Below are positions 1 through 9,205 of a stretch of DNA of 64,000 nt, in pieces (the stretch's first letter is position 1; every line of letters begins with the position of its first letter). Where the stretch lies: contig NZ_JAGFBF010000001.1 in assembly GCF_017583045.1 (NCBI RefSeq), positions 806,001-870,000 on the forward strand, in the 5' to 3' direction. This DNA comes from Leucobacter tardus. GTDB taxonomy: Bacteria; Actinomycetota; Actinomycetes; Actinomycetales; Microbacteriaceae. The notes under the pieces are model-generated. The model saw nothing but the letters and a program-made list of their open reading frames with translations. It did not search any database and was not told the origin of the DNA. A program made the translations under genes and the position numbers.

Positions 1-195
1 GATGTCGGAGACTGGGACCGGAGCGTGGCCATGAACAGTCCGGGTCAGAGCGGCGACCCGCGGTCGGAGCACTACGGCGATCTCTTCGCCGGGTGGGCGG
101 AGGGCGAGAGCTTCCCGCTGCTGTTCTCGGACGAGGCGATCGCCCAGCACACCGCGCAGGTGATCCGGCTGCACCCGGACGAGGAGGTCGTATAG
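1..195 (+). CDS. Penicillin acylase family protein, C-terminal fragment
   Basis: This is the last 64 codons of a gene that begins before the window; the frame is open from base 1 to the TAG at 193-195. The peptide contains MNSPGQSGDPRSEHYGDLF, which matches the C-terminal signature of the penicillin acylase (Ntn-hydrolase) family, where an N-S-P-G-Q-S-G-[DN]-P stretch precedes the end of the beta chain. Members hydrolyse amides such as beta-lactams or acyl-homoserine lactones, usually after export and self-cleavage. The catalytic N-terminal Ser of the beta chain is outside the window, so activity cannot be judged. The family assignment is fairly firm; the substrate is unknown. Confidence 0.8.
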   Translation, partial: DVGDWDRSVAMNSPGQSGDPRSEHYGDLFAGWAEGESFPLLFSDEAIAQHTAQVIRLHPDEEVV

Positions 196-304
196 TGCGC
201 TTCTTTGGTCGAATGACCATCCTTTCGTGTGCGTAGCCCCCCGCCATTGAGGGGCCTCAGAAGCGAGAATCACGTTTCGCGCGTGTGAAATCAACAAGAA
301 AAGG

Positions 305-335
305 TTGCGCAAACCTACCTTTGCAGGGTTATAGT
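305..335 (+). promoter_or_regulatory. Candidate promoter of the ethanolamine-type permease gene
   Basis: The 222-base gap before the permease gene holds TTGCGC at 305-310 and TATAGT at 330-335. The spacer is 19 bases, longer than ideal. The -10 match is good and the -35 weak. An imperfect dyad (AGGTT-GCGCA-AACCT, 303-317) overlaps the -35 and could be an operator. I see nothing else clear in the gap apart from a short GC stem near 236-257 without a T-run. Confidence 0.35.
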
Positions 336-417
336 CACCTCGTGCGGCTTGCACCCGTGAACCGCACGCGAGGACCTCGGCCCTCGGTTTCACGACGATG
401 TGGAAGGTTCACTGCAC

Positions 418-2034
418 ATGGCCAAGGACACCCTCCGCGTGAGCGGGGTCACGTACACCACCGCCGACAGCGGTTACTTCGAGAAGCGGACGCTCAAACG
501 CGCCGCGGGCATCTGGGGCCTTTGGGGCCTCGCCGTCGGTGCCGTGATCTCCGGAAACTTCTCCGGCTGGAACTTCGGGATCGACGCGGCCGGCTTCGGC
601 GGCATGCTCATCGCCTTCGCCGTACTCGTGGTCATGTACTACGGCCTCATCTTCTCCATCGGCGAGATGGCGTCGGCCATGCCGCACACGGGTGGCGCAT
701 ACTCGTTCGGCCGAGCGGCACTCGGCCCGTGGGGCGGGTTCGTCACGGGCCTCGCGGAATCGATCGAGTACGTGGCGACGACCGCCGTCATCGTGTATTT
801 CTCCGCGTCCTACGCCGACAGCATCACGAGCGAGCTGCTCGGATTCTCGCTCCCGGCGTGGGCGTGGTGGCTGATCCTCTACGCCCTCTTCGTAGCCCTG
901 AACACCGCCGGAGCGAACGTGTCGTTCAAGTTCGCGATCATCGTCTCGATCATCTCGATCGCCATCATCCTGTTCTTCTCGGCGATGGCGCTCTTCAGCG
1001 GTCAGTTCGTCTGGAACTCGCTGTTCGACATCGCCCCGGATGCGGGGCAGACCGCCTTCCTGCCGCACGGCGTCATGCCGATCCTGTTCGCCCTGCCGTT
1101 CGCCATGTGGTTCTTCCTCGGGATCGAAGAGCTGCCACTCGCGGCGGAAGAATCGCACAACCCCGTCCGCGACATCCCGCGCGCCGGGCTCTGGGCCAGG
1201 GGCACCCTCATCATCACCGGTCTGCTCGTCCTCTTCCTGAACACCGGCGTCATCGGCGCCGAAGCCATGGGCGTCTCTGAAGAGCCCCTGCTCGACGGCT
1301 TCCGCGCCATCGTCGGCGACCAGGTCGCCGCCGTGCTCGCGCTCTTCGCGCTCATCGGACTCTTCGCGTCGCTGCAGGGCATCATGTTCGCCTACGGCCG
1401 CAACATGTACTCGCTCTCACGCGCCGGGTACTACCCGCGGTTCCTCTCGTTGACGGGCAAGCGCTCGACCCCGTGGGTCGCGCTCGCCGCCGGAGCCCTC
1501 ATCGGGTTCGCCGCGCTCGTCGTCGTCGACTTCGCCGGCGGCGCGGACGGGGTGGCAGGCGCCATCGTGCTGAACATCGCCGTCTGGGGCGCCGTGCTCG
1601 CCTACTTCATGCAGATGGTGTCGTTCATCGTGCTGCGTCGCAAGTTCCCGAACGCGAAGCGCCCCTACCGCAGCCCGTGGGGGCTCTTCGGAGCGTACGC
1701 GGCCGCGGCGATCGCGGCGGTGACGTTCGTCGGCTTCCTGCTGAACGAAACCTTCCAGCCCGCCATCATCGCGATCATCATCGTCTACGTGATCGGCCTG
1801 CTCATCTTCGGTCTGTACGGGCGACACCGGCTCATCCTCTCCCCGGAAGAGGAGTACGCGGTCTCGGGTGGTCTGCACGGCGATCCGCAGCGCGAAGGAT
1901 ACGGCGGCGACGTCGAGGAGCAGATCCTCGCCCTCGACGGCGTGGACGGACCGCAGACCCCCGCCGGCGGGCCGGGCGCCGCGACCGCGCCGCCGGAGAC
2001 GGAGCGCCGACGCGATCGGGACGCCGAGGAGTAA
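418..2034 (+). CDS. APC-family amino acid/ethanolamine permease
   Basis: This is a 538-residue integral membrane transporter of the amino acid-polyamine-organocation superfamily. The N-terminal region (RAAGIWGLWGLAVGAVISGN, then SGWNFGIDAAGFGGMLIA) resembles the ethanolamine permease subfamily (TIGR00908), which imports ethanolamine by cation symport. About twelve hydrophobic segments are visible, followed by a polar tail of about 70 residues rich in Gly, Pro, Glu and Arg. I chose ATG 418 because GGAAGG lies 10 bases before it; a GTG at 400 would place that sequence inside the gene. No ethanolamine ammonia-lyase genes are in the window, so the substrate rests on family resemblance. The neighbour downstream is convergent. 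Confidence 0.8.
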   Translation: MAKDTLRVSGVTYTTADSGYFEKRTLKRAAGIWGLWGLAVGAVISGNFSGWNFGIDAAGFGGMLIAFAVLVVMYYGLIFSIGEMASAMPHTGGAYSFGRAALGPWGGFVTGLAESIEYVATTAVIVYFSASYADSITSELLGFSLPAWAWWLILYALFVALNTAGANVSFKFAIIVSIISIAIILFFSAMALFSGQFVWNSLFDIAPDAGQTAFLPHGVMPILFALPFAMWFFLGIEELPLAAEESHNPVRDIPRAGLWARGTLIITGLLVLFLNTGVIGAEAMGVSEEPLLDGFRAIVGDQVAAVLALFALIGLFASLQGIMFAYGRNMYSLSRAGYYPRFLSLTGKRSTPWVALAAGALIGFAALVVVDFAGGADGVAGAIVLNIAVWGAVLAYFMQMVSFIVLRRKFPNAKRPYRSPWGLFGAYAAAAIAAVTFVGFLLNETFQPAIIAIIIVYVIGLLIFGLYGRHRLILSPEEEYAVSGGLHGDPQREGYGGDVEEQILALDGVDGPQTPAGGPGAATAPPETERRRDRDAEE

Positions 2035-2053
2035 CCGGAGCGCCGGGATCGCG

Positions 2054-2590
2054 CTATGTGGATCCGATCGGCGGGTCCACGAGCAGCCCGACCCGATCCT
2101 CGAGGAATGCGGCGAGGGTCGGTGCCGTGGCGATCGGCGCAGTCGGGTGCCAGCGCACCCGGTACGCATCGCCGGCACGGACGACGGGGGAATCGGGAGG
2201 CATCGGACTGCCGTCGAGCGGGATCGGCACGGCGTCGAAGTCCACGGCCGTGCCCGCGGCGAACCCGCCCTTCAATGCCGCGGCGGCGATGTCGCGCCGT
2301 TCCTCGCGTGACTCGGACTGGTAACTCGGCCGCGGTCGCTCGGCGGCCCGCGTCGCGCGACCGGCCACGTAGAGCCGCCCGTCGGTGTCGAGGAGCAGCG
2401 GGCCGATGCGCCACACCTCGCCCTGTTCCCGCATCGTCGCGGCCTTCCGCCACAGCAGCTTGCGCTCCGACGGCACGAACTCCGCGAGCGCCTCGGTGCG
2501 CACGTCGGCCGCGCGCAGCCGCTCGACCGCGCGCCGACAGGCGTCGTGCGCCTCGCGTTCGGCGTTGCCGGATTCGGCTTCCGCATCCAT
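2054..2590 (-). CDS. Conserved hypothetical protein (178 aa)
   Basis: This is a soluble protein of 178 residues with no signal peptide or membrane segment. I recognise it only as an actinobacterial conserved hypothetical, and no catalytic motif stands out. The middle part (LLLDTDGRLYVAGRATRAAE) looks like beta structure. I placed the start at ATG 2590 because TACCCT at 2602-2597 sits exactly 6 bases before it, a leaderless arrangement; a longer open frame upstream would run across the divergent CYTH promoter. The CYTH gene starts 58 bases away on the other strand, so the two promoters lie back to back. Function unknown. Confidence 0.7.
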   Translation of the reverse strand: MDAEAESGNAEREAHDACRRAVERLRAADVRTEALAEFVPSERKLLWRKAATMREQGEVWRIGPLLLDTDGRLYVAGRATRAAERPRPSYQSESREERRDIAAAALKGGFAAGTAVDFDAVPIPLDGSPMPPDSPVVRAGDAYRVRWHPTAPIATAPTLAAFLEDRVGLLVDPPIGST

Positions 2591-2648
2591 GCCCTCAGGG
2601 TAGCCGGTGCGCGGCGCGGCGCGTTCCGGCACGGCGTAAGCTGACGGG

Positions 2649-3416
2649 ATGAGCGCCAACGAGCCCCGCGAGAACCTTGAGATCGAGCGCAAGTACGAGG
2701 TGGTCGGTGACGCTCCGCTGCCCGACGCGGCAGCCTTCGCCTCGCTCGGGTTCGCTGCGGCGGATCCGGTGCTCGTGCGCCTCGCCGCGAGCTATTTCGA
2801 CACCGCCGATCGGGCGCTGGCCGAAGCGGGCTGGGCGATGCGCGTGCGTCTCGGCGGCGCGGACGAGGGATGGCATCTGAAGGAACGGCGCAGCGAGGGT
2901 GTGCGCGAGTACTCCTGGCCCGTCTCCGAGGAGATTCCCGAAGCGCTGCGCGAGACGCTGCGCGAGCGGGTGGGAACGGCAGCGGCAGACGCGGTCGAGC
3001 CCGTCGCTTCGCTCCGGACGGAACGCACGATCGTGCGTCTCGACCGCGACGGCATCGCGGTCATCGAACTGGCCGACGATCGGGTGCTCGCGAACGATCA
3101 TACGCTCGGCATCGACCGCGCCTGGCACGAGTGGGAGGCCGAGCGACTCGGTGACGCCGACCCCGGCCTGCTGGACCTCATCGAGCCGCTCCTGCTGGCG
3201 CGCGGCGCGGCGACCTCGCTCAGCTTCGCGAAGATCGCGAGGGCCACCGGCCAATTGACTCCGCTCGCCGTGGAATCGGGGGCCGACGCGCGGGTGCTCG
3301 CCGCGCTCTCGGTGCTCGACCTGGCCGATCGACTCGAAGCGACCGGCGACCGCGCGCGCTCCGACGAGCTGCGCACGATCGCCGGATTCGTGTCGGCCGC
3401 GCCGCCCGCAAGCTGA
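2649..3416 (+). CDS. CYTH domain protein (triphosphate tunnel metalloenzyme family)
   Basis: This 255-residue protein begins with EIERK at residues 11-15, the ExExK signature of CYTH (CyaB/thiamine triphosphatase) domains that bind metal-triphosphate inside a beta-barrel tunnel. Further charged strands typical of the fold follow: RVRLGG, WHLKERRS, LRTERTIVRL and WEAERLG. Family members hydrolyse inorganic or thiamine triphosphate or act as class IV adenylate cyclases; the sequence does not decide which. A C-terminal helical extension of about 55 residues lies beyond the barrel. The start is ATG 2649, with TAAGCT at 2637-2642 six bases before it, so the mRNA is probably leaderless. Confidence 0.85.
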   Translation: MSANEPRENLEIERKYEVVGDAPLPDAAAFASLGFAAADPVLVRLAASYFDTADRALAEAGWAMRVRLGGADEGWHLKERRSEGVREYSWPVSEEIPEALRETLRERVGTAAADAVEPVASLRTERTIVRLDRDGIAVIELADDRVLANDHTLGIDRAWHEWEAERLGDADPGLLDLIEPLLLARGAATSLSFAKIARATGQLTPLAVESGADARVLAALSVLDLADRLEATGDRARSDELRTIAGFVSAAPPAS

Positions 3417-3439
3417 GCGATGGGTCCACCGCTCCGCGC

Positions 3440-6400
3440 TCAGGCGCGCCCGGCGAGCGAGCGCTGCTCCGCGCGACGGATGCGGCGTCGTGCGGAGCGC
3501 CGGGCGCGACGCCAGCGCCCGCGCTCCCGACCCCGCTCCATGAGCCCGTACAGCACCGGCACGAGGACCAGGGTCAGCGCCGTCGACGAGACGAGCCCAC
3601 CGATCACGACGACGGCGAGCGGCTGCGAGATGAACACCCCGCCGCCCGTGAGGCCGAACGCCATCGGCAGCAGCGCGAAGATCGTCGCCGCGGCGGTCAT
3701 GAGGATCGGACGCAGGCGCAGACGGGTGCCGTGGTGAATCGCGTCCTCGAGTGAGGCGCCCGCCCCGCGCAGACGATTGATGAGGTCCATGAGCACGATG
3801 GCGTTCGTCACGACGATGCCGATGAGCATGAGCAACCCGATGAGCGCCGGGAGCCCGAGCGGCGTGTCCGTGATCCAGAGGGCGAGCAGCGCGCCCGTCG
3901 CCGCGAACGGGATCGAGATCAGCAGCACGAACGGCTGCCGGAGGCTGCGGAACGTCGCGACCATGATGACGAGCACGAGTCCGATCGCTGCAAGCATCGC
4001 GGCACCCAGTTGGGCGAACGCGTCGGACTGCTCTGCGCTCACGCCCTCGACCGCGAAGCTGACCCCGGCGGGCAGGGACTCCTCGTCGATGGCTGCGGCG
4101 ACTGCGGCATTGGCCCGATCCAGCTGACCGTCCTCGGGCGTCACCGTGAGCACGACCTGCCGCTCGCCGCCCGAACGCTCGATGCTCGGCGCGGTCTCCG
4201 TCTCGGTGACCTCGGCGACCTGCCCGAGCGTGACCGGCGCAGCGCGCGCTTCACCGGCCTCGCGCTGCTGCTGCTCGGCCTCCTGCTGCTCGGCGAGTTG
4301 GTCAGCGGCTTCGGTCTGTGCCTCGCGCACCTGCGTGGCCTGCTCGTCGGCCGCTGTGATGCCGGCTTCCGCAGCCGAGATCGCCTCGCGCAGTCCGGAG
4401 ATCTGCTCGGCGCGCTCCTCCTGCGCCCGCACCTCGGCCTCTTCGCTCGGCGTGCGCGGGCGGTCGGGCACCACCGGTGCCTGTTCGAGCGCGGTGAGCT
4501 GCTGGCGCATCTCACCGATCTGGGCGCCTAACTCGGCGCGCTGGGTTCCGGCCTCGTCCAACTGGCGGGTGAACTCGGCGGCCTGGTCGAGCCGTGCCTG
4601 CTCGGCTTCCGCTTCGGCCTCGCGCTCGAGCGCGTCGCTCGCGCGCTTTTGGGCCTCGGCGTTCTGCTGTGGAGTGACCGGAAGCAGCAGGTCGGACAGT
4701 CCGGTCACGGTGCGGTCGGCGCCTGCCGTGCGCAGCACGATGTCGCGCTCCTGGCCTTCGACCGCGATCGACCCGATCGGCGTGCCGGCGAGCGCCTGCT
4801 GGATCGCTACGGAGACGCTGGTCCGGTCGAAGCCGAGCTTCGCCGCCCGCGCCTCGTCGAGCGTCACGCGCACGATGGGCTGCTCGCCCGTGATGCTGCT
4901 CTCGACGGCGCTCACGCCCGACTCGCCGGTGAGGCGATCGGCGAGCTGTTCGCTCGCCTGTCGCAACGCTGCCGAGTCCGACCCGCGGATCTGCAGGGCG
5001 ATCCCGCCGCCGCCGTCGCTCACCGCCGCATCCATCGTCGACATCGTGAAACGGTCGGGATCGCCGAGATCGTCGAATGAACGCGCGACGGCGGACTCGA
5101 CCGCGTCGACTTCGGCGCCGTCGGCGAGCTGCAGGCTGTACGAGATGCGCGTCGGCTCTCCGGCGACGCGCGAGGCGACCGGGATGGTGGTGAGCACGTC
5201 GTCGACACCGTCGACCTTCGCGAGGGCGCCCTCCACGGGTTCCGCAGCGGCGATGAGCTCATCGGCGGTCGCTCCGGTCTCCGTCGTCTGCGTGAGCTCG
5301 AGGCTCGCCGCACCCGATGCGCCGAGGAAGTCGGTGCGGATCATCGAGCTCATGAGCAGGGTGGCGATGAGGAGCAGGCTCGCCCCGACGACGGTCCAGA
5401 CGGCGTGCCGCCGCGTCGCCGCGAGCGCGGGCATGAGGGTGCGCTGCAGACGATCCTGCGGTGTCGCCAGTTCGTCGAGTTCGTCGTGGTCCGTGCGGCT
5501 CGGAGCCGTCACGGGGAGCGACGATCCTGAACCTCGCGCGCGCCGATTCATGAACCAGTAGGCCAGCACCGGCACGATCGTGAGCGCGACGACGAGCGAG
5601 GCGAGGAGCGCGATCGACGAGGTCACCGCGAAGGGCCGGAAGAGTTGCCCCGCGGTGCCCGAGACGAATGCGATCGGCAGGAATACCGCGACCGTCGTGA
5701 GAGTCGACGCCGTGATCGCGCCGGCCACCTGCCGAACCGAGGCGACGATGCCGTCGACCGTCAACGGGCCGTCGCCCTTCCGCCGCGCGATGTTCTCGAT
5801 GACCACGATCGAGTCGTCCACGACGCGGCCGATCGCGATCGTCAGTGCGCCGAGCGTGAGCACGTTCAGCGTGTTGTCGGTCCACCAGAGCCCGGCCATC
5901 GTGATGAGCAATGACAGGGGGATCGACACGGCGGCGATGATCGTCGAGCGCCACGACCACAGGAAGGCCAGGATCACGAGCACCGCGAACACGAGACCCA
6001 GACCGCCCTCGACCGAGAGATCGTGCACGGACTGCTCGATGAAGGGCGCCTGATCGAAGACGGTCACGAACGTCGCGTGCAGGCCGGGGGCGAGTTCATC
6101 GAGCTGCTGCTGGACGCCGTGAGAGATCTCGACGACGTTCGCACCCGACGCCGGCATGACCGTGAGCGTCAGGGCGGGGGAGCCGTTCACCCGCGAGAGC
6201 GATCCCGCAGGCTCCGCTTCGGCGTGCACGTCGGCGAAATCCGCGAGGCGCACCACGCCTCGCTCCGTCTCGATGGGGAGTTCGGCGACCGCGTCGACCG
6301 ACGCGATGCCCCCGCCGACGGTGACGGCAACGGGACCGTCGTCCGACTCGGCCTGCCCGGCGGGCAGCGCCGCGCCGCGCGATTCGAGGGCGGGTGCGAC

Positions 6401-7003
6401 CGCCGACGGATCCACGCGCAGCTTCTCGATGTCGTCGGCGCGCAGATCGATGATGATCCGCTGCTCCTCCTGTCCCGCGAGGTCGACGCGCTGCACCCCA
6501 GGCACGCTCTCGAGTGCCGGGACCACGGTGCCGGCAAGCGCATCGGCGAAGTGACCGGCGTCTTCGGTCGATCCCGCGCTCAGCATCATGGCGGGCGTCT
6601 CGTCGGTCGACCCCGAGAAGACCTCGACCTCGGTGCCGGATGGCAAGCCCGAGCGCACCGTATCGGTCGCCGCACGGATCGCCCGCAGCGTTTCGTCCGC
6701 GTCGGCCTCGAACGGCCACTCGGCCGTGATGTCGGCGGTGCCGGCGGAAGTGTTCGAGGTCACCCCCGTCACGCCCGGTACCGACTCGAGGGCCTGCTCG
6801 AGCGGCTCGGTCACGGTGTCCGCCATATCCTCCGGCGACACTCCCGCGGACTGCGCCGAGACGAACGCCATCGGCATCGCCATCGGCGGCATCAGCTCCT
6901 GCTTCAGTGAGGTCATCGCGATGAGCCCGAAGGCGGCGACGCCGAGGGTGACGAGTCCGGCGATGAGACGATTGGCCAGACTGGCGCGGGTGAGGAGCGT
7001 CAT
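3440..7003 (-). CDS. RND-type efflux transporter with large coiled-coil insert
   Basis: This 1187-residue protein has the layout of AcrB/HAE1-type RND pumps: an N-terminal membrane helix, a large extracytoplasmic domain with duplicated halves, and two six-helix bundles. The first bundle has DDSIVVIENIARR, the usual TM4 region with paired acids; the second has VVTNAIVLMDLINR and ILMTAAATIFALLPMA. It should export substrates using the proton gradient. What is odd is a stretch of about 140 residues (roughly 780-920, bases 4241-4665) rich in Ala, Glu, Gln and Arg with heptad spacing, inserted in the second extracytoplasmic loop between LSDLLLPV and VTLGQVAEV. AcrB homologues lack it. No separate membrane-fusion protein is adjacent, and the insert could take over that role or hold subunits together. 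The start ATG 7003 follows a GAGAG-type site. Confidence 0.88.
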   Translation of the reverse strand: MTLLTRASLANRLIAGLVTLGVAAFGLIAMTSLKQELMPPMAMPMAFVSAQSAGVSPEDMADTVTEPLEQALESVPGVTGVTSNTSAGTADITAEWPFEADADETLRAIRAATDTVRSGLPSGTEVEVFSGSTDETPAMMLSAGSTEDAGHFADALAGTVVPALESVPGVQRVDLAGQEEQRIIIDLRADDIEKLRVDPSAVAPALESRGAALPAGQAESDDGPVAVTVGGGIASVDAVAELPIETERGVVRLADFADVHAEAEPAGSLSRVNGSPALTLTVMPASGANVVEISHGVQQQLDELAPGLHATFVTVFDQAPFIEQSVHDLSVEGGLGLVFAVLVILAFLWSWRSTIIAAVSIPLSLLITMAGLWWTDNTLNVLTLGALTIAIGRVVDDSIVVIENIARRKGDGPLTVDGIVASVRQVAGAITASTLTTVAVFLPIAFVSGTAGQLFRPFAVTSSIALLASLVVALTIVPVLAYWFMNRRARGSGSSLPVTAPSRTDHDELDELATPQDRLQRTLMPALAATRRHAVWTVVGASLLLIATLLMSSMIRTDFLGASGAASLELTQTTETGATADELIAAAEPVEGALAKVDGVDDVLTTIPVASRVAGEPTRISYSLQLADGAEVDAVESAVARSFDDLGDPDRFTMSTMDAAVSDGGGGIALQIRGSDSAALRQASEQLADRLTGESGVSAVESSITGEQPIVRVTLDEARAAKLGFDRTSVSVAIQQALAGTPIGSIAVEGQERDIVLRTAGADRTVTGLSDLLLPVTPQQNAEAQKRASDALEREAEAEAEQARLDQAAEFTRQLDEAGTQRAELGAQIGEMRQQLTALEQAPVVPDRPRTPSEEAEVRAQEERAEQISGLREAISAAEAGITAADEQATQVREAQTEAADQLAEQQEAEQQQREAGEARAAPVTLGQVAEVTETETAPSIERSGGERQVVLTVTPEDGQLDRANAAVAAAIDEESLPAGVSFAVEGVSAEQSDAFAQLGAAMLAAIGLVLVIMVATFRSLRQPFVLLISIPFAATGALLALWITDTPLGLPALIGLLMLIGIVVTNAIVLMDLINRLRGAGASLEDAIHHGTRLRLRPILMTAAATIFALLPMAFGLTGGGVFISQPLAVVVIGGLVSSTALTLVLVPVLYGLMERGRERGRWRRARRSARRRIRRAEQRSLAGRA

Positions 7004-7141
7004 GTGGTCTCTCTGGTCGAGGCGTGCGAGCGTCGCGATGGCGACCTTTCTACTCTGCAGAGGCCGCGCACACGTCGCATCGGCCCGCGGTGCCGTCGAT
7101 GTCAGACCGTGGTCTCATGTGCACGCGATATCGTGGAGCGC

Positions 7142-7312
7142 ATGAGCGAGACCGACCCCGGAGCGCGGCGCAAGCAGATCATCGTCGGCATCGTCATGGG
7201 CGTGGTCATGGGGGTCGTGATCAGCGCCCTCACCCAGTTCTGGTTGTGGCTGCCCGCGGGGATCGCGGTCGGGCTCGCCGCCGGCGCGATCATGAAGCCG
7301 CCAGAGCGCTGA
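7142..7312 (+). CDS. Small membrane protein (56 aa)
   Basis: This short protein has a charged N-terminus (MSETDPGARRK) followed by two hydrophobic stretches separated by QFWLWLP, and ends KPPER. It is probably a two-helix membrane peptide of unknown role. ATG 7142 is preceded by TATCGT at 7129-7134 (7-base gap) and also by GGAG at 7135-7138, so both a leaderless and a weakly led start are possible. A longer frame to the left would begin within the promoter region and is not supported. It stands alone between the divergent RND gene and the FAD oxidoreductase. Confidence 0.65.
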   Translation: MSETDPGARRKQIIVGIVMGVVMGVVISALTQFWLWLPAGIAVGLAAGAIMKPPER

Positions 7313-7398
7313 TCCGCTCGCCGGCAGTGCCGTAGCCGCCTCACGGTGGCGTGTGCGAAGATCAAGAAGGATCATCGCACACGGGTAATGAGGACTGT

Positions 7399-8820
7399 AT
7401 GGAACCGACCATCTTCGAGACGCACCGACCCGCCGAGGAGATCATCGATCACTCACTGGCCGACACGAAACTGTCGTGCTTCTGGATCGAGGATGTCGCC
7501 GAGTCGGCGGCGCGGTACCCGGCGCTCACCGGTGATCAGACCGTCGACGACGCCGTGGTGGGTGCGGGGTTCGCGGGGCTGTGGACGGCGATCAAGCTGA
7601 AGACGGAGCACCCGGAACGCCGAGTGGTCGTGCTCGAGGCGAAGCGCGTCGGCTGGGCGGCGTCGGGTCGCAACGGTGGATTCTGCGAGGCGAGCATCAC
7701 GCACGGCGAGCCGAACGCCGAGTCGCGATGGCCCGATGAGACCGGCACGCTCGCCCGCCTCGGGTACGAGAACCTCGACGCCATCGAAGCGTTCGTCCGC
7801 GAGCACGACCTCGATGTCGAGTTCGAGCGCACCGGTGAACTGTCGGTGGCGAACGAGCCCTATCAGGTGGAGTGGCTCGGCGATGGCGACGACCCGACGG
7901 TCGAGACGCTCGACGCCGAGGGCGTGCGGGGCCGGATCAACTCGCCGACGTTTCTCGGCGGCGAGTTCGCGCCGCGCGAGAGCGCGAACGTGCACCCGGC
8001 GAAGCTCGCGTTAGAACTCGGGCGCCATGCAACCGAGATCGGGGTGGAGATCTTCGAGGACAGTCGGGTGACGAACCTGTCGGGTGATGCCCGCGAGCCC
8101 ATCCTGCTCGAGACGACCGGCGGTCGCGTCGTCGCGGAGCGCGTGGCGCTGTGCACCAACGTCTTCCCCTCGCTGCTGAAGCGCTACCGCTTCCACACGG
8201 TCCCCGTGTACGACTATGTGCTCGTGACGGAACCGTTGACCGATGAGCAGATGGCGTCGATCGGGTGGGCGGGACGCGAGGGGCTCGCCGATCTGGCGAA
8301 CCAGTTCCACTACTCGCGACTCACCCGCGACAACCGCATCCTCTGGGGCGGGTACGACGCGGTGTACCACGCGGGAGGCCGCATCAAGCGCGCGTACGAG
8401 GATCGCACGGAGAGCTTCCGGAAGCTCGCGAGCCACTTCTTCACCACGTTCCCGCAACTGACCGGAGTGAAGTTCTCGCACCGGTGGGGCGGCGTGATCG
8501 ATACGAGCACGCGGTTCTGTGCGTTCTTCGGCGAGGCGCACGGCGGTCGCGTGCAGTATGTCTCCGGGTTCACGGGCCTCGGCGTGGGAGCCACCCACTT
8601 CGCCGCGGACGTGATGGTCGACCGGCTCGAGGGTCGGATCACCGAGCGCACCGAACTGCAGATGGTCCGTGATGTGCCGCTGCCGTTCCCGCCCGAACCC
8701 CTCGCTTCGATCGGCATCAACCTCACTCGGTGGTCCCTCGACCAGGCGGACCATAACCAGGGCAAGCGCAACCCCCTGCTGAAGACGCTCGACGCGCTCG
8801 GCCTCGGCTTCGACTCATAG
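7399..8820 (+). CDS. FAD-dependent oxidoreductase, DAO family
   Basis: This 473-residue flavoenzyme has a dinucleotide-binding motif in DDAVVGAGFAGLWTAIKL, followed by the acidic strand end VVVLEAKRVGWAASGRNGG typical of the D-amino acid oxidase/glycine oxidase (DAO) family. The C-terminal half has YVSGFTGLGVGATHFAADV, the second FAD-contact region. Relatives include gamma-glutamylputrescine oxidase and other amine oxidases; the substrate here is not known. About 50 residues precede the FAD motif, as in that subgroup. I chose ATG 7399 because GAGGA lies just upstream; the frame is open further but without a start signal. It forms an operon with the cupin gene 9 bases downstream. Confidence 0.83.
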   Translation: MEPTIFETHRPAEEIIDHSLADTKLSCFWIEDVAESAARYPALTGDQTVDDAVVGAGFAGLWTAIKLKTEHPERRVVVLEAKRVGWAASGRNGGFCEASITHGEPNAESRWPDETGTLARLGYENLDAIEAFVREHDLDVEFERTGELSVANEPYQVEWLGDGDDPTVETLDAEGVRGRINSPTFLGGEFAPRESANVHPAKLALELGRHATEIGVEIFEDSRVTNLSGDAREPILLETTGGRVVAERVALCTNVFPSLLKRYRFHTVPVYDYVLVTEPLTDEQMASIGWAGREGLADLANQFHYSRLTRDNRILWGGYDAVYHAGGRIKRAYEDRTESFRKLASHFFTTFPQLTGVKFSHRWGGVIDTSTRFCAFFGEAHGGRVQYVSGFTGLGVGATHFAADVMVDRLEGRITERTELQMVRDVPLPFPPEPLASIGINLTRWSLDQADHNQGKRNPLLKTLDALGLGFDS

Positions 8821-8829
8821 GAGACCCCC

Positions 8830-9195
8830 ATGTCTGCACTGCTCCCCGAGGGCGAGAACCGACTCGCGCACGCGCGCGGCGCGATCGTGCCGCTCGAGCC
8901 CGTTCCGGCGGATGAGGTCGTCTCGGGGATCCCGAGGCAGGGCATCAAAGACCTCGGGGTCATCGGCGGGGCGGACGCCGGCATCTGGGAGCTCCGCGGC
9001 GGCACGGTCATCGACACCGAGACGGATGAGCTGTTCATCGTGCTCTCGGGCGAAGCGACGATCGAGCTGCTCGACGAGGGCCGCACGGTCGAGGTGCAGG
9101 CGGGGGACGTGATGCGTCTGGTGGCGGGAACGCGCACGCGGTGGGTCGTGCCCGACCACATTCGCAAGGTGTACGTGACGCCCGGGGACGCCTAG
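8830..9195 (+). CDS. Cupin domain protein
   Basis: This is a 121-residue single-domain cupin of the small (S)-ureidoglycolate lyase/DUF861-like type. Residues near the middle (ELFIVLSGEATIELLDEG, then VEVQAGDVMRLVAGTRTRW) give the two half-motifs of the barrel, but the usual His metal ligands are mostly replaced, so it may be a binding or stabilising protein and not a metalloenzyme. A GGAGA site precedes ATG 8830. Its position 9 bases after the FAD oxidoreductase implies co-transcription. Such cupins often accompany DAO-type amine oxidases, but the joint role is unknown. Confidence 0.8.
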   Translation: MSALLPEGENRLAHARGAIVPLEPVPADEVVSGIPRQGIKDLGVIGGADAGIWELRGGTVIDTETDELFIVLSGEATIELLDEGRTVEVQAGDVMRLVAGTRTRWVVPDHIRKVYVTPGDA

Positions 9196-9205
9196 TCCGC
9201 CGCGC

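Noticed and set aside
236-257. Terminator after the penicillin acylase gene
   Set aside because: A short GC stem is present but no T-run follows, so it does not meet the usual criteria.
4146-5561. Plus-strand serine/alanine-rich 471-codon frame inside the RND gene
   Set aside because: Its Ser/Ala/Arg-rich composition arises from reading the antisense of a GC-rich gene; no start signal.
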